A stretch of 64,000 nucleotides of DNA from an uncultured Ruminococcus sp. (GTDB lineage: Bacteria; Bacillota; Clostridia; Oscillospirales; Ruminococcaceae), in contig CAJTYV010000002.1 in the NCBI GenBank assembly GCA_910584195.1, positions 199,314 to 263,313 of the forward strand, read 5' to 3'. Position 1 is the stretch's first letter, and each line of letters begins with the position of its first letter. The notes under the pieces are model-generated. The model saw only the letters and a program-made list of their open reading frames with translations. It searched no databases and was not told the DNA's origin. The position numbers were made by a program, and so were the translations under genes. Shown here in pieces: positions 43,337-51,367 of this stretch.

Positions 43337-43425
43337 AATGATAATTCTATCAATTGCACTCCTCGGCGGGACTTAAAGCCTTTCGGCACTGCCTGCTGTC
43401 TTTAGAATACGATATTTGCTGAAAT
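43337..43425 (-). promoter_or_regulatory. L10 ribosomal-protein leader
   Basis: The minus-strand RNA contains the elements of the Firmicutes L10 leader: AGACAGCAGGCAGTGCCG, GGCTTTAAGTCCCGCCGAGG and a following A/U-rich stretch, located directly after the promoter. Binding by L10(L12)4 would control the attenuator. Confidence 0.88.
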
Positions 43426-43435
43426 CAGCTTAATT

Positions 43436-43464
43436 ATTATATCACATATTCAAAAGCTTGTCAA
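43436..43464 (-). promoter_or_regulatory. Consensus promoter of rplJL
   Basis: TTGACA (43459-43464), 17-base spacer, TATAAT (43436-43441), both perfect, on the minus strand. Divergent from the polA promoter. Confidence 0.88.
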
Positions 43465-43502
43465 GAGCATTTTAAAAATTTTTTATTTTCATAAATTCTC
43501 CC

Positions 43503-43531
43503 TTGCTATTTTTCGGAAAATATGGTATAAT
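43503..43531 (+). promoter_or_regulatory. Promoter of polA
   Basis: TTGCTA (43503-43508), 17-base spacer, TATAAT (43526-43531), about 60 bases before polA. Confidence 0.72.
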
Positions 43532-43589
43532 AAAAAGTGTCTCCGGATAATGATACGGAGGATTTTTTAGATTGAACCGAGGGATTTTT

Positions 43590-46124
43590 ATGAGATTGCT
43601 TGCTATTGATGGAAACAGTATTTTGAATCGTGCGTTTTACGGTATAAAGCTGCTTTCTAATAAAAAAGGCGTTTTTACCAACGCTGTTTTTGGGTTTATG
43701 AATATATATCTGAAAAATTTTAATGACGTCAAACCTGATTCCGTTGCAGTTGCATTCGATCTCAGAACCCCTACATTCCGACATAAGGCGGCAGAATATT
43801 ATAAAGCTAACCGCAAGGGAATGCCCCCTGAGCTCGCGCAGCAGCTTCCGATAGTAAAGGAACTGCTTACGTTTATGGGAGTTAAAGTTGTTGAATGCGA
43901 GGGATACGAGGCAGACGATATTCTCGGTACGCTGTCAAAAAGCTGCACCGAAAATAACGACCAATGCTTCGTATTGACGGGTGACAGAGACAGCTTACAG
44001 CTTGCTGATAAAAATGTTACAATTCTTCTTGCAACCAACAAGGAAACTATCCGATACACTCCTGAACGATTTTTCGAGGACTACGGCTTTGAGCCTATTA
44101 GACTTATCGACCTTAAAGCCCTTATGGGCGACAGCTCCGACAATATCCCCGGAGTTGCGGGAATCGGCGAAAAAACGGCTTCTGCCCTTATTAAAGAATA
44201 TGGAACAATTGAGAATCTGTATGAAAATTACGCCGCTTCCTCTCTGACTAAGGGAGTTAAATCTAAACTTGAAAAAGGAACTGATTCAGCAAAGGAAAGC
44301 AAATGGCTTGCAACTATAGTCCGTAATGCTCCTATAGAAAGCAAAATCGAATCATATAAATTAAGTACGCCCGATACGGCGGGATTAAGCAGACTTCTTA
44401 CAGAGCTTGAAATGTATAAACTTTTGGATAAACTCAATTTATCGTCATCTGCGGCAGAATCTGCTCCCGAGCTTGAGATAGACAAATATGTCCCGTTGGA
44501 ATTGTCGGAGGGCGTTCTTACAGATGAAATAATTGAAACTTTTAAAAATGTGTGCTACTTGTTTGACGGCGTAAAATTAAGCATTCTTAGCGATTCAATG
44601 GTGTACACTTCTGATTCGGAAGAACTTATTCTGCGTTTTTTTGCTTCAAACTGCGAAAAAGTTACTACGGGAGCAAAGCCTCATTATCGTTGGGTAATGG
44701 CACACAAAGGAAATCTGTTTAATTTGAAAACCGACTGTGAGATTTGCGGCTATCTGCTGAATACAGCGGCAACTGACTATACGACAGAGAAGCTCTGCGG
44801 AGAATATGGAGTTCACTACTACGGCGAAAACGGAGAGTTTGCTGAACTTGCATCACTTTATGGACTTTCTAAGAAACTGCGCAATGTTATTGAAAACGAA
44901 GGTATGACTGCGCTTCTGGAAAACATAGAAATGCCTCTTACGGAGGTTTTAGCGTCTATGGAACATATCGGAGTCGGCATTACAAAAGACGGAGTCAGAA
45001 AATTCGGTAAATACCTTAGTGAAATGATTGAAGAAACTCAACAGATGATTTTTGATGACGCAGGTCACGAATTCAACATTTCTTCTCCGAAACAATTGGG
45101 TACGGTGCTCTTTGAAGAAATCGGTCTTCCGGCAAAAAAGAAAACAAAAAGCGGATATTCAACCAATGCTGAGGTTTTGGAGGAACTCAGAAACCTCTCT
45201 CCTATTGTTGACAATGTTTTAAAATACAGACAGTATACAAAATTGAATTCGACCTACGTCACCGGACTGCTTGAAAAAGTCGCTGAGGACGGCAGAATAC
45301 ACACTTGTTTCCGTCAGACCGAAACAAGAACGGGCAGAATTTCTTCCACAGAACCCAATTTGCAAAACATTCCCGTCCGCACGAAGCTTGGCGCAGAAAT
45401 GCGTAAATTCTTCACCGCGGACAACGGAAAAGTCCTGATCGATGCAGATTACAGCCAGATCGAGCTGCGCGTCATGGCTCATTTATGCGGCGATGACAAC
45501 ATGATCTCGGCGTTCACTTCGGGAGAGGATATTCACACCTCTACAGCCGCACAGGTCTTTGATATGCCTTCAATAATGGTCACTCCCGAAATGCGAAGCG
45601 CCGCAAAAGCTGTTAATTTCGGCATAATTTACGGCATCGGTCCGTTTTCGCTGTCAAAAGATCTTGGTATCTCGGTAGCTAAAGCTAAAAAATATATTTC
45701 GGATTATCTTGCTAAGTACCCAAAGGTAAAAAAATTTATGGACGATGTAGTTGACAACGCCATGAAAACAGGTACGGTAACTACTATGTTCGGTCGGAAA
45801 CGAACGATTCCCGAACTTTTGTCATCAAACAAAAATTTGCAGGCAACCGGCAAAAGAATAGCCATGAACACTCCTGTTCAGGGAACAGCCGCCGATCTTA
45901 TAAAAATTGCAATGATAAACGTATATCGCCGTTTAAAAGCTGAAAATCTTAATGCCGAATTAATTTTACAGGTTCACGATGAGCTTATAATAGAAGCAGA
46001 TGTTTCATGCGCTGAACGCTGTGCCGAGCTGCTGAAAGAAGAAATGCTGAATGTGTATGAAATGAAAGCGCCATTATTGGCAGATGTACACATTGGTCAA
46101 AGCTGGTATGAAGCAAAAGGCTGA
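43590..46124 (+). CDS. polA: DNA polymerase I, proofreading domain degenerate
   Basis: 844 residues from the ATG at 43590 (GAGGG upstream; a TTG six codons earlier lies before it). The 5'-3' exonuclease domain (1-290) starts with LLAIDGNSILNRAFYG and has GDRDSLQL and MGDSSDNIPGVAGIGEKTA. The middle region (310-470) sits where the 3'-5' exonuclease should be, but the D-x-E and later acidic metal ligands are not found (YLFDGVKLSIL instead), as in the Bacillus enzyme. The polymerase domain has DADYSQIELRVMAHL, KAVNFGIIYGI and QVHDELIIEAD. Confidence 0.97.
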   Translation: MRLLAIDGNSILNRAFYGIKLLSNKKGVFTNAVFGFMNIYLKNFNDVKPDSVAVAFDLRTPTFRHKAAEYYKANRKGMPPELAQQLPIVKELLTFMGVKVVECEGYEADDILGTLSKSCTENNDQCFVLTGDRDSLQLADKNVTILLATNKETIRYTPERFFEDYGFEPIRLIDLKALMGDSSDNIPGVAGIGEKTASALIKEYGTIENLYENYAASSLTKGVKSKLEKGTDSAKESKWLATIVRNAPIESKIESYKLSTPDTAGLSRLLTELEMYKLLDKLNLSSSAAESAPELEIDKYVPLELSEGVLTDEIIETFKNVCYLFDGVKLSILSDSMVYTSDSEELILRFFASNCEKVTTGAKPHYRWVMAHKGNLFNLKTDCEICGYLLNTAATDYTTEKLCGEYGVHYYGENGEFAELASLYGLSKKLRNVIENEGMTALLENIEMPLTEVLASMEHIGVGITKDGVRKFGKYLSEMIEETQQMIFDDAGHEFNISSPKQLGTVLFEEIGLPAKKKTKSGYSTNAEVLEELRNLSPIVDNVLKYRQYTKLNSTYVTGLLEKVAEDGRIHTCFRQTETRTGRISSTEPNLQNIPVRTKLGAEMRKFFTADNGKVLIDADYSQIELRVMAHLCGDDNMISAFTSGEDIHTSTAAQVFDMPSIMVTPEMRSAAKAVNFGIIYGIGPFSLSKDLGISVAKAKKYISDYLAKYPKVKKFMDDVVDNAMKTGTVTTMFGRKRTIPELLSSNKNLQATGKRIAMNTPVQGTAADLIKIAMINVYRRLKAENLNAELILQVHDELIIEADVSCAERCAELLKEEMLNVYEMKAPLLADVHIGQSWYEAKG

Positions 46125-46184
46125 TTTTATTGATGAAATCAGTACAATATTGCTAAACTAAATTGGAAATCAGGTGCATAAACC

Positions 46185-46511
46185 TTGCGTATATTATGTG
46201 AAAGCTGCGGAAAAAAAGTAAAAGACAGCGAAGAACGCTGTCCCATTTGCGGTCATGTACTGTACCAAAGCGTTTTTGGAAACATTTCGGAAGAAATTGA
46301 ATCTGAACTGCAAAATATATCGGATTACGAGCTTAATAAAGTTAAAACAGAAATGCAGGACTCAGAAGCCAAAATGTCCTTTTATGAATTTTGTGAATTC
46401 GCTAAAAAAGAAGCCGGCATCTTGCCTCCGATTCTGCCTAAAAGCCGAATGATGTATGAAAGTCTTTTACGCAGAGCTAAAAAAAATTATCTGCGCAGCT
46501 TCGGAAAATGA
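46185..46511 (+). CDS. Small zinc-ribbon protein upstream of rimI-tsaD
   Basis: 108 residues starting at TTG (46185), with CAGGTG upstream; no ATG suits. The N-terminal zinc ribbon has CESCGKK and CPICGHV (two CxxC). The rest is helical and charged, ending in LLRRAKKNYLRSFGK. No known family. It is 9 bases before rimI, in the group polA-zinc ribbon-rimI-tsaD, so it may serve translation or RNA metabolism. Confidence 0.75.
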   Translation: MRILCESCGKKVKDSEERCPICGHVLYQSVFGNISEEIESELQNISDYELNKVKTEMQDSEAKMSFYEFCEFAKKEAGILPPILPKSRMMYESLLRRAKKNYLRSFGK

Positions 46512-46520
46512 GGGGATCAT

Positions 46521-46979
46521 ATGCAAATTTTTCGCGCCGAAAAAAATACTGTTGACGAAATTTTTATACAGCTTTCGGAGCTTGACAAGCTGTGTGTGGG
46601 TGCAGACGGCTGGTCATCTGATTCGTTTAAATCAGAAGCCGAAAAGAAAAGCGGAATAGTACTTTATGCGACAGAAAATTTGCGTATTATAGGTCTTGTC
46701 TGCGGCTGTTTCGGCGCAGATCAAGCGGATATTACAAGCGTTGCCGTCACCCCTGCGTACAGGAGACGTGGTATAGCGGAAAATCTTATTAATGAATTTA
46801 TACGTATTCTACCGAATATAACCGAAAGTATATTTTTAGAAGTAAGAGAATCAAATTCAGCCGCAATAACTCTGTATAAAAAACTCGGGTTTGAGCAAAT
46901 ATCAATAAGAAAAAGATTTTATTCACTCCCTGAAGAAAACGCTGTAATAATGAAAAAAGATTTAAATAAAGAAGGATAA
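46521..46979 (+). CDS. rimI: Ribosomal-protein-alanine N-acetyltransferase, GNAT family
   Basis: 152 residues. The acetyl-CoA loop is VAVTPAYRRRGIAENLI (RxxGxA type) and the C-terminal half keeps FLEVRESNSAAITLYKKLGF, the RimI/RimJ hallmark. It directly precedes tsaD, as in many bacteria, which supports the RimI assignment over other GNAT enzymes. The actual substrate may be broader than S18. Confidence 0.88.
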   Translation: MQIFRAEKNTVDEIFIQLSELDKLCVGADGWSSDSFKSEAEKKSGIVLYATENLRIIGLVCGCFGADQADITSVAVTPAYRRRGIAENLINEFIRILPNITESIFLEVRESNSAAITLYKKLGFEQISIRKRFYSLPEENAVIMKKDLNKEG

Positions 46980-46981
46980 AA

Positions 46982-47992
46982 ATGCTGATCTTAGGAATTG
47001 AAAGCTCATGTGATGAAACCGCGGCAAGCGTCTGCGAGGATTTTCGCACGATAAAATCATCCGTTATTTCAACACAGATAGAAGAACATAAAAAATATGG
47101 CGGTGTTGTTCCGGAAATCGCATCGCGCCGTCATTGCGAAAATATTTTGCAGGTCACAAGACAGGCTCTTGACGATGCCGGCATATCTCTGAACGATCTG
47201 GACGGAATAGCTGTAACATACGCTCCGGGACTTATCGGCGCGCTTTTGGTGGGAGTTAATTTTGCCAAATCGCTCGCCTTTGCTGCGGAAAAACCGCTTA
47301 TCCCGGTTCACCATATCGCAGGTCATATTGCGGCTAATTACTTATGCCACCGGGAACTTGAACCGCCTTATCTCTGTATTGTGGCAAGCGGTGCGCACAG
47401 CCACCTTATTGAAGTATTGAGCTACACAAAATTTCGAGTAATAGGCAGAACCCGTGATGATGCGGCAGGTGAATGCTTCGACAAATGTGCAAGAGCAATG
47501 GGTTTTCCTTATCCAGGCGGAATTCACGTTGATAAAGCCGCCCAAAACGGCGATCCTACGGCGTTTAAGCTTCCTCACCCTGCCGTTGCGGGAACGGAAT
47601 TTGACTTTAGCTTTTCGGGACTTAAAACATCTGTGATCAATATGCTTCATCATGCAAACCAAAAAGGCGAAACAATTGACAAAAACGATTTGTCCGCAAG
47701 CATTCAGTCAACTATTTCCGAAATAATCACCGAAAAAACAATTCTTGCCGCTGAACGTTACGGATACAAAAAAATCGCTTTAGCAGGAGGCGTTTCTGCA
47801 AATTCAGGAGTTCGCGCTGCGCTGTCGGCGGCATGCGGCAAGCGGGGATTTGATTTCTACATGCCTGATCTCAATCTTTGCGGTGATAACGGAGCTATGA
47901 TAGCATGTCAGGGAAGCTATAATCTCTCTGCCGGAATTACTGCTGATGAAAGTCTTAACGCCGTTGCCACCATGTCGATGGACGACATCTAA
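46982..47992 (+). CDS. tsaD: tRNA threonylcarbamoyladenosine synthase subunit TsaD
   Basis: 336 residues of the Kae1/YgjD family, transferring the threonylcarbamoyl group to A37 of ANN-decoding tRNAs. Motifs: LGIESSCDETAASV at the N-terminus, metal ligands His111 and His115 (HHIAGHIAAN), the GGIHVDKAA loop, LAGGVSANSGVR and CGDNGAMIA. Starts two bases after the rimI stop. The partner TsaB is not in the window. Confidence 0.97.
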   Translation: MLILGIESSCDETAASVCEDFRTIKSSVISTQIEEHKKYGGVVPEIASRRHCENILQVTRQALDDAGISLNDLDGIAVTYAPGLIGALLVGVNFAKSLAFAAEKPLIPVHHIAGHIAANYLCHRELEPPYLCIVASGAHSHLIEVLSYTKFRVIGRTRDDAAGECFDKCARAMGFPYPGGIHVDKAAQNGDPTAFKLPHPAVAGTEFDFSFSGLKTSVINMLHHANQKGETIDKNDLSASIQSTISEIITEKTILAAERYGYKKIALAGGVSANSGVRAALSAACGKRGFDFYMPDLNLCGDNGAMIACQGSYNLSAGITADESLNAVATMSMDDI

Positions 47993-48020
47993 ATATGCCA
48001 AATTTACACAGGAGAACAAA

Positions 48021-48728
48021 ATGAAAAAAATTATATCATTCCTTATTGCAGTTTCGTTTGTTACAGGACTTTGCTCCTGCTCTGAAAAATCGGATTCAAA
48101 AGTCGGCGAAAATTCTTCGCGAATCAGCACAGCTCCACTTGATCCCGAACTTATAGGTACTTGGATGAACGATCTTAACGGATACAAATTCGGTGAAAAC
48201 CGAAAGGTCAGCCTTGTTGTCGACTATTCCGAGAGCGCACATTTTACTCCAGACGGCGCATTTCAGACAATGAACGCTCTTATTCCAAAGGGAAACGTTG
48301 ATTACGACGGCAATCGAATATACGTCACAAATACGGCTTACAGCGAGGAATACAGTGAAGATCTGACTTCAGTGCTTATAGATATGGTTCGGCTTGACGA
48401 AAATAATACGGAAACTTTCGATGGTCATTATCATATTCTTGGAGGTGTTGCTACAGACGTTCTTGCAAACCAGCTTGGATTTGCTCCCGGAAAATTATAT
48501 TTTGAGGCTGATATTGAGGGAGAAAAGCTTACTATTTATATGGTAGATTGTTTCGACTATGAAATTGTCGATGGAAAAATTGACATTTTCAGCGATCTAC
48601 TGAACTATATAGATGAATCGGCAACCGCATTATCATACGATTATACAATAGATAACGATACTCTGAACATGACCCTCCAAGGAATTGAAAACGTCACAAC
48701 GGAGGTTTACAGCAGGATAGAGGACTGA
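48021..48728 (+). CDS. Lipoprotein of unknown function
   Basis: 235 residues from the ATG at 48021 (AGGAGA upstream), beyond the tsaD stop. Lipobox LCSC (Cys20). The segment DPELIGTWMND and later beta-strand pairs (FTPDGAFQTMN) look like a lipocalin-like or DUF-type repeat often met in ruminococcal lipoproteins. No catalytic motif. Lies 28 bases after tsaD with no terminator seen, so it may be the last gene of that operon. Confidence 0.78.
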   Translation: MKKIISFLIAVSFVTGLCSCSEKSDSKVGENSSRISTAPLDPELIGTWMNDLNGYKFGENRKVSLVVDYSESAHFTPDGAFQTMNALIPKGNVDYDGNRIYVTNTAYSEEYSEDLTSVLIDMVRLDENNTETFDGHYHILGGVATDVLANQLGFAPGKLYFEADIEGEKLTIYMVDCFDYEIVDGKIDIFSDLLNYIDESATALSYDYTIDNDTLNMTLQGIENVTTEVYSRIED

Positions 48729-48832
48729 TAGCCTGCTGCACATAAACCGCTTAGCGTATATTTGCCTCTTCGGCGATTTATACGATAATACCTGCGCATG
48801 AAAGTTATTGCAGACGATAACTCATAAAGGCG

Positions 48833-49885
48833 TCAGGAGCGCTTTGTACGGTGTTGTCTTAAACTCTCAGCTATCAGGACGCAGCTCATTATCATAAGCA
48901 TTACAGAAGGTATTGGTGATGTCTCGCTGTGCAGTCTGCTCGTTATAGCAAACACATCAACTGCCTTATCTGAAATAATCAGAGGCATAATTAATCGGCA
49001 TATCACTCCGCTCAGAATGGCTGCGGCGATTCTTATAAGCATAAGAGGCAAAACAGAAAGTTTTCCTCTAAAAATAGCGGAAATTTGTAAAAACACACAT
49101 ACGCCGCCAAAAGAAATAAGCGCAGAAACTACAGGCAGACGTGCCGATACTCCCGAAATTGCCGTTACGTCAAGAACCGCACGAAGCACGGATTCTCCCA
49201 TGCCTAAAGGCAGAAATTTCGCTATTATCGGCAATATATTGTAAACCTTGAGCATTTCGGAAATCACGGAAAAAATTATGACACACAAACATACCTCAAA
49301 CATTGACCTCCCCGAAGAAACTATGCAATCATTCAAAGTTTCCGGATTTAACGATATTTTCCCCTTAACTTCAGTTGTATGACAATTCCTTAACAAATAT
49401 CTTGTCAATATCGCAGCAAGCAGTAAATCAGCCAAAATATTTGACAGCAGGATAACGCCTCCGACTGCTGCAGATGAAGCTGCACAGCCGAAAACAAATG
49501 CCGCTCCCGACCCGAAGCAAAATCCGCTTAGAATCTCCGCTCCCCTTTTGGAAATCCTTCCCTCTGTATACACCGAGTATATCATTTTAGCGCCCACAGG
49601 ATAACCTGCTATAAGAGAAAAAAGAAGTATTCCTCCCAGTTCGCCGTTTATGCCGAAAAACAGCTTTGAAACGGGTTTCAAAAACCGCGCTGCACTAGAG
49701 ATCAAACCGCTTTTCATAAGTATTGCCGATGCGGTCATCATTGCATAAAGAGAAGGTATAACTACGAAAATACAACGATTTATTCCCTCCGCTGCCGCTT
49801 CTTTTACAGAAAAAGGAAACAATAAACAAAATGCACAAAAGCTTGCAGTAAAAACTACTGCGAGTATTTTTTTTGCTTTTTTCAT
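48833..49885 (-). CDS. ylbJ: YlbJ-like sporulation membrane protein (nucleoside-recognition/Gate domain)
   Basis: 350 residues with eight to nine membrane helices. The family layout FVVIPSLYAMMTASAILMKS, then GYPVGAKMIYSVYTEGRISK with the Gly/Pro turn and GSGAAFVFGCAA is typical of YlbJ (SpoVV), which moves dipicolinic acid from the mother cell into the forespore gap in Bacillus. GAGGGTG before the ATG. Divergent from yqfC, another mother-cell gene. A 100-base gap follows, with no clear terminator. Confidence 0.88.
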   Translation of the reverse strand: MKKAKKILAVVFTASFCAFCLLFPFSVKEAAAEGINRCIFVVIPSLYAMMTASAILMKSGLISSAARFLKPVSKLFFGINGELGGILLFSLIAGYPVGAKMIYSVYTEGRISKRGAEILSGFCFGSGAAFVFGCAASSAAVGGVILLSNILADLLLAAILTRYLLRNCHTTEVKGKISLNPETLNDCIVSSGRSMFEVCLCVIIFSVISEMLKVYNILPIIAKFLPLGMGESVLRAVLDVTAISGVSARLPVVSALISFGGVCVFLQISAIFRGKLSVLPLMLIRIAAAILSGVICRLIMPLIISDKAVDVFAITSRLHSETSPIPSVMLMIMSCVLIAESLRQHRTKRS

Positions 49886-49910
49886 AACATCACCCTCTAA
49901 ATCATATTAT
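49884..49910 (+). promoter_or_regulatory. Possible sigma-E-type promoter of yqfCD
   Basis: ATA (49884-49886), 16 bases, CATATTAT (49903-49910) agrees with the sigma-E pattern ATA-N16-18-CATAnnnT, and lies 32 bases before yqfC, a sigma-E gene in B. subtilis. AT-rich sequence makes chance agreement possible. Confidence 0.45.
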
Positions 49911-49941
49911 AGAAAGACAAGTAATATGCGGAGGAGAAAAC

Positions 49942-50202
49942 ATGTTTGAAAAATTAACCAATAAAGCCAAAGAAGCATTATTTCTTGAAACGGGGCTGCA
50001 TCTCGCCGGAAATCGGGAATTAATGGTGGAAAACTGCGGACGTATCGAGGAGTGCAGCGAAGTTTTCATGTCTCTTGCCTGCGGCAGACTTCTTATACAA
50101 ATATGGGGAAGCGATTTGCGCGCTTTTGATTACCGTACAGGAGGACTTGTAATTCGCGGAAAAATTTCCCGAATAGAGATCGAAGAAAGGAGGCAGTCAT
50201 GA
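49942..50202 (+). CDS. yqfC: YqfC-family sporulation protein
   Basis: 86 residues; the YabP/YqfC family. Family features are the N-terminal helix KAKEALFLET, the central ENCGRIEECSE and the C-terminal LLIQIWGSDLRAFDYRTGG. GGAGG ribosome site. In Bacillus, YqfC is made in the mother cell and needed for sporulation under some conditions. Overlaps yqfD by four bases. Confidence 0.92.
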   Translation: MFEKLTNKAKEALFLETGLHLAGNRELMVENCGRIEECSEVFMSLACGRLLIQIWGSDLRAFDYRTGGLVIRGKISRIEIEERRQS

Positions 50203-51362
50203 AAAATCAATTTCGAGGATGCGTAAAAATAAACGTTCGCGGAAAGAATCTATATCACTTTATAAATACGCTCCATAGTCATAAAATTGCAATTTTTCGG
50301 CAATATATCAAAGGCGGAACACTTTCCGCAGAAATATACCGCTCAGAGCTTTCTTTAATAAAACAATTCGCTGAGGAATACGGTTTGGAAGTGACTTTTT
50401 TTGAATATGACACAATTTCTAAAGAAGTAATAAACCGCCGCAAACGATTCGGACTTATATTTGGAATAATATTGATTCTCGGCGCATCGCTTTACTTTTC
50501 AAGCGTGATCGTAACAATTGATATTCAGGGAAACGATACAGTCAGCGACACCGTCATCTTATCTGCCTTATCCGAAATCGGCATCGAGGAAGGCGCTCAG
50601 TTTGGGCAAATAAACTATGTTTGGAGTGAAAACCAGCTAAGACTTATGGTGGATAAGCTGGCATGGGTAGGAATGCACCGCACAGGTCACAGACTTGTGG
50701 TAGAAGTTACAGAACTTGCGGAAAAACCCGATATGCTGAACGAAAGAATACCTTGCAACGTTTTATCTGCTCACGATGCGGAAATAGTTGACATATCCGT
50801 ACTTGACGGTCAGCTCATGCACATGATCGGAGACTATGTTTTTGAAGGCGATATGCTTATAAACGGCGTTACCGCAGATCAAACCGGCCGCATCGTACTT
50901 CATCACGCTATGGGTGAGATAATCGGCATTTATAAAGATTCAGCAGAATTTCAAGGAGAATTCAAACAAAAACGGCTTACTCCGACGGGCAAAACTGAAA
51001 AACGAAGAACTCTGAAACTGTTCAGTCTGGAAATTCCTCTGTATTTCGGAAAAAGTCATTATGAATACTCTGAAAACGAGTATACGGAAAAACCTTTGAG
51101 TCTATTCGGAAAAAAACTTCCGATAAGCATTAAAACCGCAAAATACAGTGAATTAAATCGTACAGAGGAGACTACCGACGAAGAAACTCTGAAAGCTGAA
51201 CTTATGGAAAAAATATTTTTATATGAAAAAAATTTTCTATCCGACTGTGAAATCCTTGAAAGAAATATTACTGAAAACAAAAACGCAGATACTCTTACCC
51301 TTAGCGTAACCTACAAACTTAAAGGCAATATCTGCGTTCAAAAAGAAATTTTAGTCAAATAA
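50199..51362 (+). CDS. yqfD: YqfD-family sporulation protein
   Basis: 387 residues with one membrane helix (about 85-107, FGLIFGIILILGASLYFSSV). The N-terminal part includes INVRGKNLYHFINTLHSHKI; the extracytoplasmic part starts with IDIQGNDTVSDTVILSAL, a POTRA-like strand-helix pattern also found in FtsQ-type proteins. Needed with YqfC in Bacillus; in related bacteria yqfC-yqfD are next to phoH, which is not here. Start overlaps yqfC (ATGA). Confidence 0.92.
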   Translation: MKNQFRGCVKINVRGKNLYHFINTLHSHKIAIFRQYIKGGTLSAEIYRSELSLIKQFAEEYGLEVTFFEYDTISKEVINRRKRFGLIFGIILILGASLYFSSVIVTIDIQGNDTVSDTVILSALSEIGIEEGAQFGQINYVWSENQLRLMVDKLAWVGMHRTGHRLVVEVTELAEKPDMLNERIPCNVLSAHDAEIVDISVLDGQLMHMIGDYVFEGDMLINGVTADQTGRIVLHHAMGEIIGIYKDSAEFQGEFKQKRLTPTGKTEKRRTLKLFSLEIPLYFGKSHYEYSENEYTEKPLSLFGKKLPISIKTAKYSELNRTEETTDEETLKAELMEKIFLYEKNFLSDCEILERNITENKNADTLTLSVTYKLKGNICVQKEILVK

Positions 51363-51367
51363 AATTA

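Noticed and set aside
48729..48832. Hairpin region after the tsaD-linked lipoprotein as a terminator or MITE
   Set aside because: CGTATA/TATACG-like pairing is present but no T-run follows and similarity to either repeat family is too weak.
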